Shown: positions 16,547 to 24,055 of the stretch, piece after piece
Layout of the letters: the number at the start of each line of letters is the position of its first letter
Numbering within the stretch: the first letter of the stretch is position 1
Assembly (NCBI GenBank): GCA_004376295.1
Contig: SOJZ01000004.1
Location: forward strand, 62,001-126,000
DNA: 64,000 nucleotides
Reading direction: 5' to 3'
Origin: Candidatus Bathyarchaeota archaeon
Lineage (GTDB): Archaea > Thermoproteota > Bathyarchaeia > Bathyarchaeales > Bathyarchaeaceae
Notes under the pieces: model-generated
Databases searched by the model: none
Told to the model about the DNA's origin: nothing
Seen by the model: the letters and a program-made list of their open reading frames with translations, nothing else
Translations under genes and position numbers: made by a program

Positions 16547-17242
16547 ACATCCTTTGGGTAGTTTTATTCTTTTTTGCCATTCGTCTCCAATGGCGATCAG
16601 GGAGTAAATTCCTGAAACCTCGGCTTTTGCCTTATTAACGAGGTTGACAAGGGCTACTTGGGTTTCCCCGGTTTTTATCATATCGTCCACTACGAGTACG
16701 CTGTCTCTTCTTTTGATGGCGCTTTTCGGCAGATATAACGTCATGGTTACACCGGAGTCCCTGAGCACGTATGTTTCTTCTAAAAATGCTGGGACCCCTA
16801 CCTCTTTATTTCTCTTTGCTATTGCAAGATTGACGCCGAGCGAATTTGCAACCATTGTTGCGAGTGGTATTCCATCTACGGCAGCGGTTAAGACCATTGT
16901 TACGCGTTTTCCAGCGAACGTTGCGAGGGCGTGGTGAGCGGCTTGTTTGAGTATGTTGAAGTCTCCCACGATCCAAGTGTTGTCGAAATATCCGTCTTCA
17001 TTGAATCGAATTATTCTGTGAAGTTCAGTTTCTAAACCTACGAGTTTTGTTAGGATGTTCCAGAGTTGCTTGGCTCTCGCTGCATTTGGTAGAACATGTC
17101 CTTTAGCATATCTGCTTAGAACTGTTACGGGTAGGTCTGTTTTGGCGGATAATTCTCGATAGGTGTACTGTTTCTTTGCCGTTCTGAGTAGTTCGATAGT
17201 CATTAATCGGAGTTTCAGGTCTTCTGCATGTGTGCTACTCAT
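16502..17242 (-). CDS. gfcR: HTH-phosphoribosyltransferase regulator (GfcR-like)
   Basis: Fusion of an N-terminal helix-turn-helix (YRELSAKTDLPVTVLSRYAK, residues about 28-47) with an orotate-phosphoribosyltransferase-like domain. The PRPP-binding loop is VLVVDDMIKTGET, around residue 195. This architecture is that of GfcR, an archaeal regulator known from haloarchaea to control sugar catabolic genes; here the target is unknown. The enzyme activity may be lost or used for sensing. The start ATG 17240-17242 opens MSSTHAEDLKLRLM. Overlaps the convergent glycosylase gene at its 3' end. Confidence 0.8.
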   Translation of the reverse strand: MSSTHAEDLKLRLMTIELLRTAKKQYTYRELSAKTDLPVTVLSRYAKGHVLPNAARAKQLWNILTKLVGLETELHRIIRFNEDGYFDNTWIVGDFNILKQAAHHALATFAGKRVTMVLTAAVDGIPLATMVANSLGVNLAIAKRNKEVGVPAFLEETYVLRDSGVTMTLYLPKSAIKRRDSVLVVDDMIKTGETQVALVNLVNKAKAEVSGIYSLIAIGDEWQKRIKLPKGCSVQVVTRVKPKKKS

Positions 17243-17630
17243 TTTGTATCCCTTTTATACATCGACAAGTTAAACGGTGAAAGTGTGCTTATCTATTTTT
17301 GACTTGATGAGATTTATAGTTTCTGTATGCTTTTGAAAGCCGATTGTGAACTTATTACCTTTTTTGTTCGGAAATAAATTTTTGTGACTCTCTAGAGGGG
17401 TTTTTTTGTGATCGTCGTCTGTTTGTGGTTTGGGCTTTGTTTTGTTTCTTAGCTTAGTGAAGGTTCAGTCTATACTTTGATTACGTGAGTTTGAATTACG
17501 TGAAAACTTATGGACGGATTGGGTGAGTTTTATTTGGAAGGCCTGTTTCTACATGTCTTTTTAAGCATTAGATTGTGCTTGGGTTACGAAAGGTATAAAG
17601 GATTTAATTATCGTTTTAGATTTTGACGAA
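17243..17630. other. Gene-free region between gfcR and tRNA-Arg(UCU)
   Basis: No reading frame or known RNA is visible. There is a T-run after TCTCTAGAGGGG (17391-17408) that could end transcription. AT-rich boxes such as AGGATTTAATTATCG near 17608 may be the tRNA promoter. Confidence 0.35.
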
Positions 17631-17721
17631 GGGCCCGTGGCCTAGTCTGGATAAGGCGTCGGCCTTCTAACACATGGAGGAAAGCCGAAGATCCGGGGTT
17701 CAATTCCCCGCGGGTCCGCCA
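17631..17721 (+). tRNA. tRNA-Arg(UCU) with 13-nt intron
   Basis: Acceptor GGGCCCG pairs with CGGGTCC (17711-17717), then G and an encoded CCA. The D-arm is GCCT-AGTCTGGATA-AGGC and the T-arm CGGGGTTCAATTCCCCG. The anticodon stem is TCGGC/GCCGA. The loop CTTCTA-A carries anticodon UCU at 17666-17668 and is split at 37/38 by a 13-nt intron (17670-17682, ACACATGGAGGAA). The spliced RNA is 78 nt with CCA. Confidence 0.92.
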
Positions 17722-17832
17722 ACGGCTCTCAAGAAATTGATTGTGCGAATATGCAATGTTAGTGGAAACGTGCATTTGTTCAATAGCACAACTGAAGACG
17801 AAGTTGATTGTTAATAAAAAAGGGGAGTTTAG

Positions 17833-19827
17833 TTAGGGCAGTTCTACTTCGTTGATTTCTTGCAGAGTTTCGAGATTGTTCATCTTGATTTTTTTGTCTG
17901 AGATGGTGTAGAGTACGTTGTCTATGTAGAGGGCCCTCTCCACATAGTATGGAGAGTAGTAATAAAGACCCAGTTTGTCTGCGTCGTTTTCCATGTGGGT
18001 AATTCGGCCCCTATATACAATTCCTTCTGCTATAGAGACATTGAACACGTAAGCACCCTGCCACACATACTCGCCATGAACATTGGGGGGAACCCCATTG
18101 GGATATTTCTCCTCGTCTATCTCCGCAACCAAAACGGGTAGTACGAGGAGGTTCTTTGTTTTGTCGAACAGAAACGCTTTGTGATCCCTCAAAACAGGCG
18201 AATCTGTTCCTCTGTCGCCGATTTCGTACTTATCTATCTCCTCTGGATTCTCAACATCGCTAACATCGAAAAGCGATATCTTCACTCCCTGATACCATGA
18301 AAAATCTCCCTGCTCCGCCGCCACGGTTTCCTTGCCTACACCTATGATGTGGTTCTCGTCGTAGGGATGAAGATAGTCTGAGTAGCCTGGTATCTTCAAC
18401 TTGCCGAGAACTCTCGGCTCGTCTGGGGTCTCTAAATCTATTACGAATAAGGGGTCAATTTTTCTGAAGGTTACGAGATAACATCTGTTGCCCATGAACC
18501 TCGCTGAATGAATAGTTTCTCCCGGAGCGAGATCTTCCAGCCTTCCAACAATGCTTAGGCTCATGTTGAGAACATACAAGTTGTTCCGTGATGGCGTTTG
18601 GGAACTCCAGACCTGGCTTGTCGTGGTTGCTATCCTGAAATATTCGCCATACTCATCCATGGAAAACTGGTTGAGCACCCTTCCCGGAACTCCGCCGCTT
18701 GCTTCGTATTCGATTTCCCCATCCTGCATGTGAACTCTGTATACTAGAGTTGCTTCAGTCCAGCTGGTTTCGAAGCTCCCTTGTTCTGGCATCGTTATGT
18801 AAATGTTGTTCAAAGAAACGTACATACAACTGGCGGACCCCAGCAAGAACGTCTTGTGCACCGGGTCCGATTCGTCGAGCTTCAGGTTTATGGAGACTAT
18901 GGTTGTGAATGCGTAAGAGTTGTCGGATACGTTGGAATAGTAGATTTCGCTTGGTTGTATCGTCTTTGTCTTGTTCAGAAATGTGATCATGGGTAGAATC
19001 ACCGTGGAATGACGCCAGTAGGTTGGCTGACTTGTTACGGCGTAGACGTAGTCGCCTATCCTCCTCGAACTAAAATAGGTCCCATTGATTATGACTTCGT
19101 TTGTCAGGAAGGGATTAGCTCTGTCCGATACGTTGTAGACTTTGACAAATGTTTCGCTCCCAGTTGAATATGACCGATAGTAAGGAGGACCCTGCACTTT
19201 CAGTGGTAATAGCGTTGTCTCATTCATTCTAACGGTTACGTTTGCAGCATAATAAACCTCAACTGGCTGGTAGAAGTATGATTCTCCGAAAACCGCCAGC
19301 TTATCTCCGTTTATGAAGATTCCTCGAAGCGTTCCGTTAAGGCTAATCTGGGAAAGAATTTCCGCATCTTCAGCTGGGTATGCTTTTAAGATTGTAAGGT
19401 TGTTCTCCGAAACAACGTATATGTATTTTCCATCGGTTTTCACCAAGTCTGCCTCATCCACTCCCGCTACTTGAACGTTAGTCGCTGAGTATTCCGGACC
19501 ACTCTTAAGTACAATATTACTATCGTAAAATCCATATGCACCCTCTAGCGCGAGAAACGTAGACGATGGAGTTACCCCTGGCGGCAAGGGCATTCTTGGC
19601 AAATCTGACATTTCCACGTAGTAATACGGAGTTTTCTGTTTTGTCATCAGATAGTTCTCCAGTTCCTCCTGTGAAGAGAATGTGCTTAATGCGCTTGCAC
19701 TCACTGGAGGCACCAATGGGCGAATTCCAAAATTTAGGCAAATAGCACCTAGTATGCTGGCCAGTAAAACCGCTAGAGTACCATAGACTGCTGTTTTCTT
19801 TTTGATTTCTCTCAGCATCTTGAACAC
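17833..19827 (-). CDS. Secreted beta-propeller domain protein
   Basis: Large exported protein, 664 aa, with an N-terminal membrane anchor or signal (VYGTLAVLLASILGAICL, residues 14-31). It then has the beta-propeller family (PF09826-like) signature NVQVAGVDEADLVKTDGKYI at about residues 117-136, and repeated blades, for example FVKVYNVSDRANPFL, LFDVSDVENPEEIDKY and FVIDLETPDEPRVLGKL. It has several Asn-x-Ser/Thr sites and probably sits on the cell surface. The ligand is unknown. Directly upstream on the same strand is a membrane-anchored winged-helix protein, a likely regulatory partner. Confidence 0.85.
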   Translation of the reverse strand: MFKMLREIKKKTAVYGTLAVLLASILGAICLNFGIRPLVPPVSASALSTFSSQEELENYLMTKQKTPYYYVEMSDLPRMPLPPGVTPSSTFLALEGAYGFYDSNIVLKSGPEYSATNVQVAGVDEADLVKTDGKYIYVVSENNLTILKAYPAEDAEILSQISLNGTLRGIFINGDKLAVFGESYFYQPVEVYYAANVTVRMNETTLLPLKVQGPPYYRSYSTGSETFVKVYNVSDRANPFLTNEVIINGTYFSSRRIGDYVYAVTSQPTYWRHSTVILPMITFLNKTKTIQPSEIYYSNVSDNSYAFTTIVSINLKLDESDPVHKTFLLGSASCMYVSLNNIYITMPEQGSFETSWTEATLVYRVHMQDGEIEYEASGGVPGRVLNQFSMDEYGEYFRIATTTSQVWSSQTPSRNNLYVLNMSLSIVGRLEDLAPGETIHSARFMGNRCYLVTFRKIDPLFVIDLETPDEPRVLGKLKIPGYSDYLHPYDENHIIGVGKETVAAEQGDFSWYQGVKISLFDVSDVENPEEIDKYEIGDRGTDSPVLRDHKAFLFDKTKNLLVLPVLVAEIDEEKYPNGVPPNVHGEYVWQGAYVFNVSIAEGIVYRGRITHMENDADKLGLYYYSPYYVERALYIDNVLYTISDKKIKMNNLETLQEINEVELP

Positions 19828-19892
19828 CGTCTCATAATAAAGGAGGACAACCCGCTATATTATCCTAATTTCTGGTACATTCCGTCCAGAAA

Positions 19893-20339
19893 TTAGAACG
19901 GCCTTAACCGCCAGACGCGGACGGCTTCATACCAAAATATTGCAGAGACTATTGCCCCGAAAAACGTGATGAAAAGGTTTTCCTGAGAAAGGCTTTGCAT
20001 AAGCACAGTTAGGTAAATTATGTAGAATGTTGTGGAGAAAATTGCGTAAAAGAAATATCTTGGAAACAACAGTCTTCCCAACTTGACGAAGTGCCTAAGT
20101 ACTCCGATTTTAACCTCGCTAATCAATAAATATCTGCCCCCTACGCTTTGCTTCATAACCAAGCCCAAATCACACAAACGGTCGAGATGATGTTGCGCTA
20201 CGCTGGGGCTGCTAAAATGCAAAGCCCTTTGAACCTCCCTTACACTCATTGGGCAGCCTCTTTTCAAAAGAAGCCAGTAGACTTTCCAAGCTTTGCCGCG
20301 AAGCTCGAATTCCAGCTTCCTCTTGTCTTCAGCTGACAA
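19893..20339 (-). CDS. Membrane-anchored winged-helix regulator
   Basis: The N-terminal half is a winged helix (AWKVYWLLLKRGCPMSVREV, then FSSPSVAQHHLDRLCDLGLV, and the wing KQSVGGRYLL). Two TM helices follow: PRYFFYAIFSTTFYIIYLTV and LFITFFGAIVSAIFWYEA. A DNA-binding domain tied to the membrane suggests transcription control from the envelope. The gene precedes the beta-propeller gene by 65 bp on the same strand, so it may sense or control that surface protein. The start is TTG 20337-20339; no strong ribosome binding site is seen, so a leaderless message is possible. Confidence 0.75.
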   Translation of the reverse strand: MSAEDKRKLEFELRGKAWKVYWLLLKRGCPMSVREVQRALHFSSPSVAQHHLDRLCDLGLVMKQSVGGRYLLISEVKIGVLRHFVKLGRLLFPRYFFYAIFSTTFYIIYLTVLMQSLSQENLFITFFGAIVSAIFWYEAVRVWRLRPF

Positions 20340-20534
20340 TAGAAAGGCACACTCACAGATATTCTCTTCAACGTAGCCTTATAAGTCCATTTTTTAGAAC
20401 AAATAAAAGAGGATTTTAACATGTTAAATCAACTGCCTTTGAAGAGAGGGATTTTCGCTTAACATCAAAAGGAAAAGGTAAGAAACAGAATTGTTGGACA
20501 ACTATGCAGTGGCAGAAATAGTGTCGAATCAAAT

Positions 20535-20545
20535 AAATATTTAAA
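20535..20545 (+). promoter_or_regulatory. TATA box for leaderless 144-aa gene
   Basis: AAATATTTAAA lies about 25 bp before GTG 20566, so transcription should begin at or next to the start codon. Confidence 0.5.
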
Positions 20546-20565
20546 GAAATGTAACGTTCATTTCA

Positions 20566-21000
20566 GTGGTGTTAATGAGGCTTTCCTCAGTTTTTATGAT
20601 GTGCAGCGGTTTCGCTAACATCGGGTTGGCAAGCATCTTCTACTACTACGCATTCATTTCATACTTAAGTGAGGTGGGTGCAACAGGGGATCTGGTCATA
20701 ATCGGTCTCATGTTCACTGTCATCGCGGTAAGTTCTTTTAAAATCTTAGGGCGTTTAGGCAAGAAAACACGCACTCTTCTTAGTGTAGCACTAATGATAA
20801 TTGCGTTCATCGAATTTGCTTTTTCATTCCTGTTTCTCTTCTTTGCTTATGGGGGCGGATACGTGTCTCTATTAGAGGTTGGGATACCATTGCTGTTGGC
20901 TTCCATGTTCTCATTTGCAAGCACCATTCAAGAGTACAGAGAAACTAAACACAAAAGAGCAAACTACGTTAAAGTACGACCCAAAACCCAATCGACATGA
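20566..21000 (+). CDS. Hypothetical four-TM membrane protein
   Basis: Unrecognised 144-aa protein with four hydrophobic helices (FANIGLASIFYYYAFISYL, LVIIGLMFTVIAVSSF, LLSVALMIIAFIEFAFSF, GIPLLLASMFSFAST) and a basic cytoplasmic tail rich in Lys and Arg. A TATA box 25 bp upstream and no ribosome binding site indicate a leaderless message starting at GTG 20566 or GTG 20569; ATG 20575 is also possible. It is divergent from the membrane-anchored regulator at 20339 and convergent with leuS. No function can be proposed. Confidence 0.6.
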   Translation: MVLMRLSSVFMMCSGFANIGLASIFYYYAFISYLSEVGATGDLVIIGLMFTVIAVSSFKILGRLGKKTRTLLSVALMIIAFIEFAFSFLFLFFAYGGGYVSLLEVGIPLLLASMFSFASTIQEYRETKHKRANYVKVRPKTQST

Positions 21001-21066
21001 ACGTTTGAGATTCTCTTTTTCGTGTTAACACTAAAGGCAATTCACACTAATGTAACAGAAAAGAAA

Positions 21067-24009
21067 CTATTGGATGTAAATAGCTGGACGGTATGGTTTA
21101 GCTGACTCCGCTCTTTTCTTCGGGTCATAACGTTGTGCGTCTTCTTCAGGATACGTGAGAATTTTTGCGTTGAGTTCACGTTCGAAAAAAGCTTCAGCCT
21201 CTTTCAATGTTTGGTTTTCATCAATAACCCCAACCTTTAATTGTCTATTTTTCTTGTCATCTGGCATTCGGTTGATTTCATCGACGACTTGATGAACGAA
21301 CTTTGCAACTTTATCTGCCATTCTTTTCATATAAGGGTCTTTCATCAACTCCCTCATAACCTCGCTTTGAACAACTCGGGTGGAAACCGACTTTTCCATT
21401 AGCTTCAGATAGATCTTCCATTTCCAAGGCGCTGCTGAATAGTAGTAGATTCTTTTTGGCTTGATTTTGGTTGCGCGCAGAATGTTGAAGGTATCATCTA
21501 ACACGTTTTTGATTAAACCTTCTGTTTCTTCTGCTCGAACATCAACCTTTTTTTCGTCGTAGGTGGGCCACTCAGCCAATGAAATGAAACCTTCTCTGCC
21601 CAACTTACTCCAAAGTTCCTCACAGATGTAGGGTGCAAATGGGGCGAGCAGGCGTATCCAAGTTTCCATAGCTTCTCTCAGAATCCTTGTGTTAGAGCGT
21701 TCTTTTCTTCGTTTATACCAGCGAAAATCGTTCCAAACTTCGAAGAACACGTTTTCTATGGCCGTTCTAGTCTTCATTATCTCCATGCTTTCTGTTACCT
21801 TTTTGTTTCGGTGCTCCAATCTACTAATCAGCCATTTCTCCAAATGACCCACTTTCTCATATTCCCTCTTCGCCTCAATCAAGCTGTTAGCCAAGTTGTA
21901 GAAGCTTTCAAGCTTGCTCTTGGCATCACGGACGTTTTCGCTTCTCCAATCCGGGTCGTCCATGTCTTCCGCGCCCAACAGCAACGCGCAACGAGTGGCA
22001 TCTGCTCCATACTGGTTTAGGGCACTTCTCAACGTTACGAAGTTGCCTTTCGACTTCGACATTTTCTTTCCTTCAATCATCAGCATCCCGTTTACACCTA
22101 TCGCCTTAGGCCAGTGTTCTGGCGGAAACAGTGCTACGTGGTGGAAGAGGAAGAAAGTTAGATGATTTGGAACTAGCTCTTTCGCGGAGTCCCTGAAGTC
22201 TACGGGGTACCAATATACAAATTCTGTTCGCATCGACTCCAAGACAGCACGGATTATATGTGATTTTTCAGCTACTTTTTCTACGTTGCCTTTGCCGAGA
22301 AAGACATAATCAAATACTTGAGCTATCAGCTGCTCTGGCTTTATGTTGAAATGTTTGATGTGCTTGTTTATTGTGTAGAAAGCCATGTAAATCGTTGAGT
22401 CGCTCAACGTTTCCACGATCCAGCCTGGACTCCACGGCAGCGTCGTTCCTAAACCGGTTTTTCTGGCGCAAGGCCACTCTTTTAACCAGTCAATGACGTT
22501 AATGAACCACTGTACGGCGGATTCGGGGTAAACAGACGCTCTGTTCAGTGCCTCCTTGGCTTTTTCTTTCCAAGCCTGATCTGAGTATCTCAGAAACCAT
22601 TGACCCTCGAGCACCTTAACTATACAAGGCGTTAAACAGCGGCAGATGACTCGTTGAGGCAGATCGTACATGGAATCGGCGATGCCCTTCTGCTTAAAGT
22701 CTTGGATCAAACGATCTTTCACTTCATAAACGGTCTTTCCGGCGTACTCTCCACAAAGGTCCTTCAGAATGCCGCTGTGAAACTCTTTTTTGTACAGTAA
22801 TTTCGTTGCTTCCTCAGCTTTTGGGTCGTATTGATTTTTCACTCCCATTTGTTCCACTAATTCGATGGCTGGGTGTTCTCCGGATCCTTCCACCTGAATC
22901 ATGGAGATGGGCTGTATGTTCTTCACTGAAGCGGGTTCGATGTTGAACTCTTTGAGCGACTCAGGTTTCGTCTGCAGGTCTCTCAATGCTAGCCAATCGT
23001 AGGGAGCATGTGAAGGGACGCTGTACACGATTCCAGTTGCGTGTGAGGAATCTACGAACCAGCCCGGCAGTATCAGCAATTTTTTGTTGTTGATGGGATT
23101 TACAAAATGTTTTCCGATAATTTCTCTGCCTTTGAAATGGCTTATGACTTCGATTTTTCGTCTTTGTTCTTTTAATTTTTTGGCGGCTTCCTCGCTGATA
23201 ATCCACTGTTCATTATTGACTTGGGCTTTAACGTAGGCAGCGTCTGGATTTATCCACATGTTAGTTACGCCGTAAATTGTTTCAGGTCTGAACGTAGCCG
23301 CAGGCAGGTATGCGTCCTCAATTTTGAATTTCATTAACGTGTACTCTTCAGGTCGGACGCCTTCGCCCTCGTGTCGGTCGTGGTCTCCGGTGGGGCTTTC
23401 ACAGTGCGGACACCATACCACGGGATGTGTTCCTTTGACGACGTAGCCTTTTTCCCGCAGTCGCTCGTACTGCCACTCAATAAATTTGTTGAATGTAGAG
23501 CTGGTAGTGTGAAAATCTCTTCTCCAATCAACTGAAAACCCTATGTGCTTTACTGTTTCCCTGTTCTCTCTCGTGTAGTAGGTGGCCATATACGCTGGGT
23601 TAACAAACTTTTTCAAGTCTTGTTCTGAAACGCTGTCGATCTCTTTTAAGGCTCGAATGAAATCTTTGTCCCCCGCTTTCACTCGTTCACTTGCTCCAGC
23701 TATAGTTTGGCCTGTCCAGTGCCAAGCCCACGGAAACAGGACGTTGTAACCTTGCATTCGTTTAAACCGTGCATAAGCGTCGACGCGTGTAGCTGTGAAG
23801 CCGTGTCCCACATGGAGTGGGCCATTCGCGTAGGAGTATGGAAAAGTTACAAAACATTTTTTTCTTGTAGAATCTGGATTTGCCTCAAAGACCTTTGCTT
23901 TTTCCCACTCTCTGCGCCACTTGTCTTCGATCTGTTTTAAAATTTCCATGAAACTTTCTGAACTACTCTGAGGATTATTAAAGGTTCGGTCAGTCTCCGA
24001 GGAGAACAT
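21067..24009 (-). CDS. leuS: Leucyl-tRNA synthetase, archaeal type
   Basis: Class I synthetase of 980 aa, typical for the archaeal/eukaryotic form. The HIGH motif is present as PLHVGHGFTATR near residue 68, with FPWAWHWTGQ after it. The KMSKS motif is in GKKMSKSKGNFVTLR near residue 650. A CP1 editing domain lies between, and the C-terminal extension typical of archaeal LeuRS ends the protein. The start ATG 24007-24009 has GAGGG about 5 nt upstream; the internal ATG 23947-23949 (MEILKQIEDKW) is an alternative. It follows alaS by 46 bp on the same strand, so the two form an operon. Confidence 0.97.
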   Translation of the reverse strand: MFSSETDRTFNNPQSSSESFMEILKQIEDKWRREWEKAKVFEANPDSTRKKCFVTFPYSYANGPLHVGHGFTATRVDAYARFKRMQGYNVLFPWAWHWTGQTIAGASERVKAGDKDFIRALKEIDSVSEQDLKKFVNPAYMATYYTRENRETVKHIGFSVDWRRDFHTTSSTFNKFIEWQYERLREKGYVVKGTHPVVWCPHCESPTGDHDRHEGEGVRPEEYTLMKFKIEDAYLPAATFRPETIYGVTNMWINPDAAYVKAQVNNEQWIISEEAAKKLKEQRRKIEVISHFKGREIIGKHFVNPINNKKLLILPGWFVDSSHATGIVYSVPSHAPYDWLALRDLQTKPESLKEFNIEPASVKNIQPISMIQVEGSGEHPAIELVEQMGVKNQYDPKAEEATKLLYKKEFHSGILKDLCGEYAGKTVYEVKDRLIQDFKQKGIADSMYDLPQRVICRCLTPCIVKVLEGQWFLRYSDQAWKEKAKEALNRASVYPESAVQWFINVIDWLKEWPCARKTGLGTTLPWSPGWIVETLSDSTIYMAFYTINKHIKHFNIKPEQLIAQVFDYVFLGKGNVEKVAEKSHIIRAVLESMRTEFVYWYPVDFRDSAKELVPNHLTFFLFHHVALFPPEHWPKAIGVNGMLMIEGKKMSKSKGNFVTLRSALNQYGADATRCALLLGAEDMDDPDWRSENVRDAKSKLESFYNLANSLIEAKREYEKVGHLEKWLISRLEHRNKKVTESMEIMKTRTAIENVFFEVWNDFRWYKRRKERSNTRILREAMETWIRLLAPFAPYICEELWSKLGREGFISLAEWPTYDEKKVDVRAEETEGLIKNVLDDTFNILRATKIKPKRIYYYSAAPWKWKIYLKLMEKSVSTRVVQSEVMRELMKDPYMKRMADKVAKFVHQVVDEINRMPDDKKNRQLKVGVIDENQTLKEAEAFFERELNAKILTYPEEDAQRYDPKKRAESAKPYRPAIYIQ

Positions 24010-24055
24010 TATCCCTCAAGTTCAGCACCAACGAACCCTAATGAACACGCTTACT

